From Thermoplasmata archaeon (GTDB taxonomy: Archaea; Thermoplasmatota; Thermoplasmata; SG8-5; JAGLSY01), in the NCBI GenBank assembly GCA_023137005.1, contig JAGLQE010000049.1:1-5927 (forward strand): DNA of 5,927 nt, given 5' to 3'. The notes beneath the pieces were generated by a model. The model saw only the letters and a list, made by a program, of their open reading frames with translations. It did not search any database and was not told the origin of the DNA. This document shows, in pieces, positions 1 through 5,781 of the stretch; the stretch's first letter is position 1; each line of letters begins with the position of its first letter. The translations under genes were made by a program, and so were the position numbers.

Positions 1-2
1 CC

Positions 3-89
3 GAGGATAGTAATGATTCCCATCAATTGGAGAAGGGGGAACTGGTAGAAAAGAGTTTACTTTGGTCAAAACACATGAATCGCCTCTAA
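3..89 (+). CDS. Possible C-terminal end of an upstream gene (partial)
   Basis: This frame is open from the window edge to a TAA at 87-89 and would encode 28 C-terminal residues ending KHMNRL. The peptide is hydrophilic and rich in Glu, Lys, Asn and Ser, as a soluble protein tail might be. The other two forward frames close early, at a TAG at 46 and a TAG at 8. No domain can be recognised in so short a piece. The stop falls just before the TATA-like box of the next gene, which is a sensible place for a gene to end. The open frame is short enough to be chance, so this is a tentative call. Confidence 0.35.
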   Translation, partial: EDSNDSHQLEKGELVEKSLLWSKHMNRL

Positions 90-102
90 GTGCATATCAA
101 CG

Positions 103-112
103 TATTTTTATA
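103..112 (+). promoter_or_regulatory. TATA-like promoter of the membrane-protein gene
   Basis: TATTTTTATA is centred near 108. An archaeal TATA box normally sits about 26 bp before the transcription start, which predicts a start near 133-135. That coincides with the GTG codon at 135, so the mRNA is probably leaderless. The TTG at 117 lies only 5 bp after the box and could not be in a transcript made from it. Confidence 0.55.
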
Positions 113-134
113 GGCATTGCCGCATTCTGATTTT

Positions 135-1148
135 GTGGAACATGTACAAGATGAAAAACCCTCAAGAAGGGAAAAGATATTCTTCTGGCTGATATTGAGT
201 GCCCTGTCCACATTTTTTGCGGAGGTGATATCCGGCTCATATATTTTCCCATTCACAACTGTCTGGGGATGGATCGGTGTGCTACCTCTTTACGGCCTTC
301 ACTGCCTTATTATCGGACATTTTGTTCTAAGAGGTAGACCGAAGCTCTGGCTCCTATTTGTTGGTGGAGTGATCTTTGGACTTTACGAGGCCTACATCAC
401 CAAGGTCCTCTGGATACCAACCTGGGGAGAGCCGATGGTGAGCATGGGTGGAGTGGCCATTGTTGAGACCATGGTCCTGGTCCTCTGGTGGCATCCTTTA
501 TTATCCTTCATCCTACCACTGCTCACTGCGGAATATCTGCTCACGGGCTCATCAGAGATCTATTCAGAGCTCCCGGTGAAATTGAGAAGGTCCGTGGCAA
601 GAAGACCCATACTGATCCCGGCATTGTTCTTTTTGTGGGCCGGCATGTTGCATGGTGGAAGCTCGCCCTCACCAATACATTCATTGGCTTCCAGTATCAG
701 TGTATTTGGTTTTCTGGCATTACTTGCCTATCTATGGAGGAAGAAGATCCTGGGCCAGAGATATTCTTTCCGGAGCCTCATGCCATCTAAAAAAGAGATG
801 TGGGTGCTCGCCATACCACTCGCATTGATCTACATAATTATGGGAATATTCATCAGGCCCGAGATATTGCCAGGAATTACAGGGCATGTGATAATCATAT
901 CCTTCTATATCGGGGCATTCTTATTATTCCGCACAGGTCTGAAAAGATCCAGGCGGTCAAGGTCTAGTAAAAAACCAGGCCCAAGATACACATGGAAGAA
1001 CACCATGCTCTTTGCCGGGATCTTTACTGCATCATCCGTATTGTGGTCCTTGAGCGGGCTGGGTGTATGGGCTCTGATGATCTCCTGGTTTCCAGGGATA
1101 TGGATCGGGATCAATATGCTGGGATGGTCCGTCAAGAAGATATTATAA
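135..1148 (+). CDS. Polytopic membrane protein of unknown function
   Basis: I do not recognise this family. The product is very hydrophobic. Numbering from the alternative TTG at 117 (343 residues), likely membrane segments lie near 20-40, 47-72, 76-98, 108-140 (perhaps two), 163-180, 187-207, 227-247, 255-276, 296-313 and 314-335, so about 9 or 10 in all. A basic loop follows the 255-276 segment (KRSRRSRSSKK, 275-285), which suggests a cytoplasmic loop. The first 19 residues are charged and have no cleavable signal. Polar residues within membrane segments, such as the E-A-Y near 91-93 and E117, together with WWHP at 124-127, could be functional, but no known catalytic or transport motif is visible. 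I chose GTG 135 over TTG 117 because a TATA box at 103-112 predicts transcription starting there; neither start has a convincing ribosome-binding site. The shorter product has 337 residues. The stop is 12 bp from the 3' end of the convergent tRNA-Val gene. Coding is certain; function is open. Confidence 0.9.
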   Translation: MEHVQDEKPSRREKIFFWLILSALSTFFAEVISGSYIFPFTTVWGWIGVLPLYGLHCLIIGHFVLRGRPKLWLLFVGGVIFGLYEAYITKVLWIPTWGEPMVSMGGVAIVETMVLVLWWHPLLSFILPLLTAEYLLTGSSEIYSELPVKLRRSVARRPILIPALFFLWAGMLHGGSSPSPIHSLASSISVFGFLALLAYLWRKKILGQRYSFRSLMPSKKEMWVLAIPLALIYIIMGIFIRPEILPGITGHVIIISFYIGAFLLFRTGLKRSRRSRSSKKPGPRYTWKNTMLFAGIFTASSVLWSLSGLGVWALMISWFPGIWIGINMLGWSVKKIL

Positions 1149-1151
1149 AAA
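1147..1151 (-). terminator. Oligo-T terminator of tRNA-Val
   Basis: On the minus strand, TTTTT begins about 10 nt after the discriminator base of tRNA-Val. Archaeal RNA polymerase commonly stops at such runs. The run overlaps the TAA stop of the convergent membrane-protein gene, so the two units are packed tail to tail with almost no spacer. Confidence 0.5.
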
Positions 1152-1160
1152 GAGAGAAAG

Positions 1161-1268
1161 TGAGCCTATCCAGATTTGAACTGGAGATCTCCGCCGTGTG
1201 AAGGCGGCGTCATTTCTGGCATCGATGCACACTGATGCAGTCGATGAAACCAGCTAGACCATAGGCTC
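1161..1268 (-). tRNA. tRNA-Val (anticodon CAC) with a D-loop intron
   Basis: This encodes a valine tRNA reading GUG. Read on the minus strand and after removal of 34 nt (1214-1247), it folds as a full cloverleaf of 74 nt including the discriminator. The acceptor stem GAGCCTA/TAGGCTC has 7 perfect pairs. The D-arm is GTCT, loop AGCTGGTTA, TGAC. The anticodon stem CCGCC/GGCGG has 5 perfect pairs around loop TTCACAC, giving CAC at 34-36. The variable loop is AGATC and the T-arm is TCCAG, TTCAAAT, CTGGA. A73 is present; CCA is not encoded. The spliced D-arm and anticodon arm match the usual archaeal tRNA-Val(CAC) pattern as I remember it. The anticodon loop itself carries no intron, so the gene departs from the usual 37/38 intron site. 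The 5' end diverges from tRNA-Pro, and a TTTTATTA box sits about 31 bp upstream. The gene is probably functional, because every stem is intact once the intron is removed. Confidence 0.93.
1214..1247 (-). other. 34-nt non-canonical intron in the D-loop of tRNA-Val, with BHB motif
   Basis: The insertion lies between D-loop positions 20a and 21. A 4-bp helix (exon CTGG, 1250-1253; intron CCAG, 1216-1219) is flanked by two 3-nt bulges, TTT (1247-1249) and AAA (1213-1215). This is the bulge-helix-bulge geometry cut by archaeal tRNA endonuclease. Cutting after the second base of each bulge gives AGCTGGTT joined to ATGAC, a normal D-loop. The intron body forms its own hairpin: CATCGA pairs with TCGATG, then, past one bulged C, TGCA pairs with TGCA around a 6-nt loop. 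The outer helix is weak, being only the D-stem itself, so this is a relaxed BHB. The exact cut sites are inferred from the motif and from restoration of the consensus. Confidence 0.87.
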
Positions 1269-1295
1269 TTTTCAGACCATGGATAGGACTGCCGG

Positions 1296-1303
1296 TAATA
1301 AAA
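1296..1303 (-). promoter_or_regulatory. TATA-like box of tRNA-Val
   Basis: The minus strand reads TTTTATTA, centred about 31 bp before the mature 5' end. This predicts transcription starting near 1273-1274, leaving a short leader of 5-6 nt for RNase P to remove. Nearly the same box and spacing occur upstream of tRNA-Pro. Confidence 0.5.
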
Positions 1304-1341
1304 TTTGTGTCAATACTATGCCAAAAGGTATTTATCATATC

Positions 1342-1348
1342 TTTTATT
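1342..1348 (+). promoter_or_regulatory. TATA-like box of tRNA-Pro
   Basis: TTTTATT is centred 31 bp before the mature 5' end of tRNA-Pro, predicting a start near 1371 and a 5-nt leader. An alternative box, TATTTATC, lies slightly upstream at about 1329-1336 and would give a longer leader. The 107-bp spacer between the two tRNAs therefore holds two divergent promoters. Confidence 0.45.
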
Positions 1349-1375
1349 CACAGCATTACCAACCACGAACAAAAT

Positions 1376-1448
1376 GGGCCCGTGGGTTAGCTTGGTATAC
1401 TTGTAGCTTTGGGAGCTATAGACTCCGGTTCAAATCCGGGCGGGCCCA
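1376..1448 (+). tRNA. tRNA-Pro (anticodon TGG)
   Basis: This encodes a proline tRNA for CCN codons, chiefly CCA. It is 73 nt with no intron. The acceptor stem GGGCCCG/CGGGCCC has 7 perfect pairs. The D-arm is GGTT, loop AGCTTGGTA, TACT, with a G10-U25 wobble. The anticodon stem is GTAGC/GCTAT with a G-U end pair, and loop TTTGGGA places TGG at 34-36. The variable loop is AGAC, the T-arm is TCCGG, TTCAAAT, CCGGG with one wobble, and the discriminator is A73. CCA is not encoded: the gene is followed by TCA and then a T-run at 1454. The AT-rich anticodon stem is slightly unusual beside the GC-rich acceptor, but all arms form. Confidence 0.95.
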
Positions 1449-1453
1449 TCAAT

Positions 1454-1458
1454 CTTTT
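1454..1458 (+). terminator. Oligo-T terminator of tRNA-Pro
   Basis: TTTTT begins 6 nt after the tRNA-Pro discriminator base, matching the spacing of simple archaeal T-run terminators and mirroring the one behind tRNA-Val. Confidence 0.5.
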
Positions 1459-1470
1459 TCTAAGCCAGTG

Positions 1471-1480
1471 TTTTATATTT
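1471..1480 (+). promoter_or_regulatory. TATA-like box of the putative small RNA
   Basis: TTTTATATTT resembles the TTTTAT boxes of both tRNA genes here. Its centre, near 1474-1476, predicts a start at about 1500-1502, at the first base pairs of the hairpin that follows. It lies within the 11-bp inverted repeat. Confidence 0.4.
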
Positions 1481-1497
1481 AGAACGAAAAAGATTGT

Positions 1498-1552
1498 TGG
1501 GTGGACTTGGACTGCGAAGCAGAACAAGGCCAAACCCATTTTTGTTTTTATT
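1498..1552 (+). ncRNA. Putative small structured RNA (long hairpin with T-rich tail)
   Basis: The region 1498-1538 folds as one extended stem. TGGGT (1498-1502) pairs with ACCCA (1534-1538). GG (1503-1504) pairs with CC (1530-1531) beside a bulged AA. An A/G mismatch follows, then CTTG (1506-1509) pairs with CAAG (1525-1528). After a GA/AA internal loop, CTGC (1512-1515) pairs with GCAG (1519-1522) around a GAA loop. Two T-runs (1539-1543 and 1545-1549) follow directly. A TATA-like box lies the right distance upstream. There is no open reading frame of note. It does not match tRNA, and I found no convincing C/D boxes. The GA/AA internal loop could be a protein-binding kink, but I do not recognise the family. 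A simple terminator or a processed leader of the downstream gene are alternatives. Confidence 0.42.
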
Positions 1553-1582
1553 GATAAATAATAAGTACAGCCTTTAGATATG

Positions 1583-1604
1583 CACATTTATAATTACAAA
1601 TGTG
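1583..1604. promoter_or_regulatory. 22-bp palindrome over the surface-protein promoter (operator candidate)
   Basis: CACATTT (1583-1589) and AAATGTG (1598-1604) are perfect inverted arms. The centre TAATTA is itself palindromic, so 10 of 11 pairs match and only A1590/C1597 breaks the symmetry. The element covers TTTATAAT (1587-1594), a good TATA box whose start would fall at or next to ATG 1614. A dimeric regulator bound here would block TBP. If transcription instead starts further upstream, from GATAAATAA at 1553-1561, the same bases would form an RNA hairpin in the 5' leader. Confidence 0.45.
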
Positions 1605-1608
1605 GTGG
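1604..1608 (+). promoter_or_regulatory. Possible ribosome-binding site GGTGG before ATG 1614
   Basis: GGTGG ends 5 nt before the ATG and partly matches the archaeal anti-Shine-Dalgarno. It matters only if the transcript starts upstream; from the TATA box at 1587-1594 the message would be nearly leaderless. Confidence 0.35.
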
Positions 1609-1613
1609 AATAG

Positions 1614-4600
1614 ATGAAGTCTAAAATTATAGCGATATGGATGTGCACGATGCTGATATTCAGCAGTGTGGTTATCACAGTAGGGAATGCAGAAGGAAAG
1701 ACCGTGGATGACACACCGAATGCTACTTGGAATGTTCCGGGTGACTTTGGGAGCATCAATGAGGCAATTAATAACGCTGGCGTAGTCGGAGGAGACACTA
1801 TCCTCGTGGGTGCTGGCACATATACACAAAATGTGTTTGTGCATAAACAATTGACAATAATTGGCGAAGACAGGGACACCACAATAATCGATGCGAATTA
1901 TGCTGGCCATGGTTTTAATATCATAGCTACCGGTGCAAGCGTCTCTGGATTTCATGTCATTAACGCAATTGCCCCTTCTAACGGCATATATCTCGATAAC
2001 GCAAATCTGTGCAATATATCGGACAATATAGTCTCCAATAGCGACGCTGGAATATATGCTATATCTGATAATTCAATAATCTCTCAAAATCATGTTTATG
2101 ACAATGAGTGGGTGGGGATCCGCCTTTGGGGTTCGGAAAACAACACAGTATGGGGAAACAATGCTTCGCTCAACGATCAGGGAATTAACCTATATGGAGA
2201 TGCCAATACTAACACAGTTTACGGCAATACATTCTTCAACAACTCCAATCATGGAATATACCTGGCTGCCAACTCTAACCTAAATACGTTTCACAATAAT
2301 ACAGTAAGCTACAGCAATTATTCAATCTATTTTGATGGTGCTTGCCTGGGCAATACATTTTATAATAACAATTTCAAGAATGCCAATATAGATCATGTCA
2401 ATGACCCGGCACCTGCTGGCAACTTTTATGATAATGGCCTTCCAGATGGTGGCAATTACTGGGACGATTATGCTGGAGTCGATACGGACTTCGACGATAT
2501 CGGAGATACACTTGTGCCCCATCCTGCAGCAAACTTTGACCAATACCCATGGGTCAATGCTGATGGCTGGATTATTAACCAGCCACCGGTGATCACAGAT
2601 GCCGCCGGAACACTGGCCTACACAGAAGGACAGGGTGCTGCCATAATTGACAGCACAATCACAATAACTGATGCTGATGACACAAACCTGGTAGAGGCCT
2701 GGATTAATATTACAGCAAATTATCAGATCTCCAAGGATTGGCTTGATTTCGTTGACATGGGCAGCATAACAAAAGATGTAGCTGGCTCCAATGCAGATGA
2801 ACTACATCTGGTAGGCACAGATACTCTAGCCAACTATGAGCTGGCACTGGAGAGTGTGACCTTCGAGAACACAGCAGGCAACCCAACTACAGGCATCAGA
2901 ACCATTACCTGGCAGGTCTCGGACGGGGATAATTCCAGCGCAGTGGTTACCAGCACGGTGACCATGAACCCTGTGAACAGTGCCCCTGTGGCTGTGGATG
3001 ACGGTTATACCACTGACGAGGCCACGGTCTTCATTACAGGAAATGTTACAATCAATGATACAGACCCGGAAGGGGATATGATTACAGTTTTCTCACTGGA
3101 CAACACAGGTACAATTGGGTTGGTGACCAATAATACAGAGGGAAGATTCATCTATAATCCGAGCGGCCAGTTCAACTATCTGGCAGTAGGTGAACAAGCA
3201 TTTGATTTCTTCAATTATTCATTAACCGACGGAGAACTGTTCGATACAGGAATGGTCACCATCACCATTGATGGGATAAATGATGTTCCGACTGCAGTGG
3301 ACGACGGTGGACCAGGATTTGTGGTCAATGAAGCAGCTGCTGCCAACACGGCCAGCGTTCTGACCAATGACACAGACCCAGACACGAATGATGTATTGAG
3401 TGTCAATGCACTTAATGATACTGGCGCAATAGGTCTGGTGACAAATAATGCCGATGGAACATTCAACTATGACCCTAATGGTCAATTTGACTATCTGGCT
3501 GTAGGTGAAATAGCATATGATTTCTTCAATTACACAGTTATGGACGGCAATGGTGGATTAGATTCTGCCATGGTCACCATCATCATAACAGGAGAGAACA
3601 TTGCGCCAATTGCGGTTGACGACGGCGGACCAGGATTCATCACTGATGAAGATAGCTTATTCACAACAGCCAGCGTATTGACCAATGACACAGATATAGA
3701 TACAAATGATGTATTGAGTGTCAGTGCATTTGATGTCACCGGCACAATTGGCCTGGTGACGGATAATGGCGACGGCACATTCGACTATAACCCCAATGGC
3801 AACTTTGATGATCTGGCTGTGGGAGAGCAGGCATTTGATTTCTTCAATCACACAATTACAGATGGTCTGGCATTCGATACGGCCATGGTCACCATAATCA
3901 TCAATGGAGCGAACGATGCACCCGTAGTAGATGCTGGTGGCCCTTACACCATAAATGAAGGTGATCAGGTTATTCTGGACGGCAGCGGCTCATATGATCC
4001 GGATGGGGACACTATAATATCATACGCTTGGGATCTGGACAATGATGGGGCTTATGACGATGCTACTGGAGTGAACCCGACAGTTACCTGGGCAACACTA
4101 CGCAGCCTGGGACTGGCCAGTGAGGGTACGGCATTGACAATAGGTCTAGAGGTCACAGATTCAAATATGGGAGCGGGCACAGGCGCAGGAACCCTGACGA
4201 TCAATAATCTGGCACCTACTGCAGACGCAGGAGGACCATATGTCATCAATGAAGGTGAAGACCTGGTTCTGAACGGTGGCGGTTCAACAGACCCTGGCAG
4301 TGATGCATTAGCATATGCATGGGATCTGGACAATGATGGGGCATACGACGATGCCACAGGAGTTGATACAACAGTGCCTTGGGCAGAACTTGAAGCACTA
4401 GGCCTAGCAAAGGGCACGGCATTGACCATTGGGCTTGAGATCACAGACACAGGAACAGCCAGCAGCACGGATGCCACAACCCTTACCATCAATAATATCG
4501 CACCAATTGCAAATAATGATGCGGCAACTGTTGACGAAGACAGTTCTGCAACAACAATCGATGTACTGGCAAATGATGATGATATTGATGCATTGACCAT

Positions 4601-5723
4601 CATCACTGTCACCCAGGGAGCGCATGGAGCTGTCACGATCACTGATAGTGGGAAAAATGTTTCCTATGAGCCAGATGCGGATTATGTTGGCACTGACACA
4701 TTCACTTATACCATAGATGATGGGGAATTCAATGACACTGCGACCGTGACCGTGACAGTTGAAAATGTCAATGACGACCCTGTGGCTGTGGATGACGAGG
4801 CTTCGGTCGATGAGGACAGTTTCACCACGATCTATGTCCTGAACAATGATATTATCACACCAGATGAGGGCGAGACCCCGACAGTGGTTAGCGTGACCCA
4901 GGGAACACATGGGACCGTGAGCATTGCCTCTGGGAACTCCAGGGTGGATTATGAGCCAGATGCGGACTATGTTGGCACTGATACATTCACATACACGATC
5001 TCTGATGGGAACGGTGGAACAGCAACTGCCACCATAACCATGACCGTGAGCAATGTGAATGACTGGCCGACCATCACAACAACTGGTACACTGGATGCAG
5101 CAGAAGGAGATGCCTATTCTGTGGATTTTGATGCCATTGATATTGACGGCGATACCATCATATGGAGCGTGTCAGGAGCTTCCTGGCTTTCTATCGATAC
5201 TGCAGGAGTGCTCGGCGGAACTGCCCTGACGGGAACCTACAGCATAGAGGTCACGGCCAGTGACGGGAACGGTGGCTCGGATATCCACTCATACACTCTT
5301 ACAGTTGGGGGGCTTGATTCGGACGATGACGGTGTGCCGGATGATGACGATGCATTCCCCGATGATGCCACCGAATCCGTAGATACGGATGGAGATGGCA
5401 CTGGAGACAATGCAGACTCGGATAAAGATGGTGATGGCGTACCAAATACAGATGATGACTTCCCGCTGGATCCTACAGAGACCATTGATACAGATGGAGA
5501 TGGGATAGGGAATAATGCAGATACAGATGATGATGGTGACGGGGTCATAGACACCATGGACACCGCACCATTGGACAGCGAGGTAACTGGTAAGGAATTA
5601 TCAGATGATTGGCCGTATTGGGGAGTTGTATCCATACTGTTGATCATATTCCTGGAGGTCTTGATCGCTATGTTCATTCTCTGGTTCTTCACCAAAAGGA
5701 AAAAGGATAAGGACGAGGAATGA
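1614..5723 (+). CDS. Large membrane-anchored surface protein: NosD-like beta-helix, cadherin/VCBS, PKD and TSP3-like repeats
   Basis: The 1369-residue product is most simply a cell-surface adhesin or structural glycoprotein. Residues 1-26 are a Sec signal, with cleavage likely after GNA. Residues 38-315 form a NosD/PbH1-type right-handed beta-helix with Asn-rich coils, ending in the typical [17 protein letters not shown] and DQYPW block (281-313). Residues 323-457 are a cadherin-like domain. Three VCBS/RapA2-like repeats follow (458-558, 559-664, 665-769), then two PKD repeats (770-867, 868-963), both containing [16 protein letters not shown]. Two further cadherin-like repeats (964-1055, 1056-1151) share [18 protein letters not shown] putative Ig-like domain spans 1152-1233. 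Asp-rich thrombospondin-type-3-like repeats (1234-1323, such as DTDGDG and DKDGDGV) should bind calcium. Residues 1333-1359 are a membrane helix followed by a short charged tail, KRKKDKDEE. About 20 N-X-S/T sequons are present. I see no catalytic residues, no PGF-type sorting motif and no RTX nonapeptides. The start is supported by the signal peptide and by the TATA box just upstream. Family assignments are by eye; the ligand is unknown. Confidence 0.95.
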   Translation: MKSKIIAIWMCTMLIFSSVVITVGNAEGKTVDDTPNATWNVPGDFGSINEAINNAGVVGGDTILVGAGTYTQNVFVHKQLTIIGEDRDTTIIDANYAGHGFNIIATGASVSGFHVINAIAPSNGIYLDNANLCNISDNIVSNSDAGIYAISDNSIISQNHVYDNEWVGIRLWGSENNTVWGNNASLNDQGINLYGDANTNTVYGNTFFNNSNHGIYLAANSNLNTFHNNTVSYSNYSIYFDGACLGNTFYNNNFKNANIDHVNDPAPAGNFYDNGLPDGGNYWDDYAGVDTDFDDIGDTLVPHPAANFDQYPWVNADGWIINQPPVITDAAGTLAYTEGQGAAIIDSTITITDADDTNLVEAWINITANYQISKDWLDFVDMGSITKDVAGSNADELHLVGTDTLANYELALESVTFENTAGNPTTGIRTITWQVSDGDNSSAVVTSTVTMNPVNSAPVAVDDGYTTDEATVFITGNVTINDTDPEGDMITVFSLDNTGTIGLVTNNTEGRFIYNPSGQFNYLAVGEQAFDFFNYSLTDGELFDTGMVTITIDGINDVPTAVDDGGPGFVVNEAAAANTASVLTNDTDPDTNDVLSVNALNDTGAIGLVTNNADGTFNYDPNGQFDYLAVGEIAYDFFNYTVMDGNGGLDSAMVTIIITGENIAPIAVDDGGPGFITDEDSLFTTASVLTNDTDIDTNDVLSVSAFDVTGTIGLVTDNGDGTFDYNPNGNFDDLAVGEQAFDFFNHTITDGLAFDTAMVTIIINGANDAPVVDAGGPYTINEGDQVILDGSGSYDPDGDTIISYAWDLDNDGAYDDATGVNPTVTWATLRSLGLASEGTALTIGLEVTDSNMGAGTGAGTLTINNLAPTADAGGPYVINEGEDLVLNGGGSTDPGSDALAYAWDLDNDGAYDDATGVDTTVPWAELEALGLAKGTALTIGLEITDTGTASSTDATTLTINNIAPIANNDAATVDEDSSATTIDVLANDDDIDALTIITVTQGAHGAVTITDSGKNVSYEPDADYVGTDTFTYTIDDGEFNDTATVTVTVENVNDDPVAVDDEASVDEDSFTTIYVLNNDIITPDEGETPTVVSVTQGTHGTVSIASGNSRVDYEPDADYVGTDTFTYTISDGNGGTATATITMTVSNVNDWPTITTTGTLDAAEGDAYSVDFDAIDIDGDTIIWSVSGASWLSIDTAGVLGGTALTGTYSIEVTASDGNGGSDIHSYTLTVGGLDSDDDGVPDDDDAFPDDATESVDTDGDGTGDNADSDKDGDGVPNTDDDFPLDPTETIDTDGDGIGNNADTDDDGDGVIDTMDTAPLDSEVTGKELSDDWPYWGVVSILLIIFLEVLIAMFILWFFTKRKKDKDEE
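2985..3920 (+). repeat. Three tandem VCBS/cadherin-like coding repeats (about 101-106 codons each)
   Basis: The units are 2985-3287, 3288-3605 and 3606-3920. Each opens with AVDDG and contains NDTD, G-IGLVT-N, F-Y-P-G-F, LAVGE, DFFN and a closing M-VTI-I-G-N strand. The second and third are closest: they share GGPGF and, in the DNA, an identical 19-base stretch (3387-3405 and 3705-3723), suggesting a more recent duplication. Confidence 0.9.
3921..4502 (+). repeat. Two tandem PKD-like coding repeats
   Basis: The units are 3921-4214 and 4215-4502. Both begin with a DAGGPY...INEG strand and share a block identical in DNA for 23 bases (4029-4051 and 4320-4342) that encodes the W-DLDNDG core. Both keep a TW or PW segment and the LTIGLE-TD closing strand. 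PKD domains are Ig-like folds common on archaeal surface proteins. Confidence 0.88.
4503..5066 (+). repeat. Two tandem cadherin-like coding repeats
   Basis: The units are 4503-4778 and 4779-5066. Each has VDEDS, a V-NDD or LNND turn, [24 protein letters not shown] and a final N-VNDDP or N-VNDWP linker. The DNA around 4665-4696 and the matching part of the second unit differ at a single base, pointing to duplication or gene conversion. Confidence 0.88.
5313..5582 (+). repeat. Thrombospondin type-3-like Asp-rich calcium-binding repeats
   Basis: Residues 1234-1323 alternate D-x-D-x-D-G loops with short linkers such as AFPDD and DFPLDP. The segments [36 protein letters not shown] and DDDGDGVID are typical of calcium-wrapped TSP3 repeats. 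They lie between the Ig-like domains and the membrane helix, so they probably act as a calcium-stiffened stalk. Confidence 0.85.
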
Positions 5724-5760
5724 TCCTGGGAAAACAGCCATTGTGGACTAATTCCCGGGG
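5724..5760 (+). other. Intergenic stem-loop behind the surface-protein gene
   Basis: CCTGGGAA (5725-5732) pairs with TTCCCGGG (5752-5759) using one G-U pair, and a small inner hairpin CCA/TGG can form in the loop. It starts directly after the TGA. No T-run follows, so it is not a standard terminator; it could protect the 3' end or set relative expression with the next gene. Confidence 0.4.
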
Positions 5761-5781
5761 TATTGAAACGGAGCCTGAATC

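Larger units (their letters stand above)
1450..1496. repeat. 11-bp perfect inverted repeat enclosing a TATA box
   Basis: CAATCTTTTTC (1450-1460) is the exact reverse complement of GAAAAAGATTG (1486-1496), with 25 bp between. The left arm carries the T-run that should end tRNA-Pro; the right arm offers a T-run to transcripts from the other strand. The loop contains the TTTTATA box at 1471-1477. It could be a bidirectional terminator or a regulator-binding site around that promoter. Confidence 0.6.

Noticed and set aside
1161..1268. tRNA-Val as a broken pseudogene or a tRNA-Glu (TTC)
   Set aside because: All stems are intact once the intron is removed. A TTC reading needs an eight-base loop, while the CAC reading gives a standard seven-base loop and a perfect stem.
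1279..1482. Small plus-strand frame covering the tRNA spacer
   Set aside because: It reads straight through tRNA-Pro, which is certain, so it is not a gene.
1376..1500. Integration (att) site at the 3' end of tRNA-Pro
   Set aside because: No second copy of the tRNA 3' end is present in the window and there is no integrase; only an inverted repeat follows.
1498..1538. Box C/D guide RNA
   Set aside because: I found no RUGAUGA and CUGA pair at suitable spacing; the element is a simple extended hairpin.
1548..1955. Minus-strand frame across the promoter and start of the surface-protein gene
   Set aside because: It runs antisense over the signal-peptide and beta-helix coding region, has no promoter of its own, and its product looks like no protein I know.
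4052..4642. Long open frame on the minus strand (196 codons)
   Set aside because: It is a shadow of the Asp-, Ala- and Thr-rich repeats on the plus strand. The translation is low-complexity Ser/Ala/Val with no start signal, and other minus-strand frames over the same gene have the same origin.
2985..5582. CRISPR array or RTX toxin repeats
   Set aside because: The repeats are long, in frame and encode beta-sandwich domains. There are no short equal repeats with unique spacers and no GGxGxDx nonapeptides.
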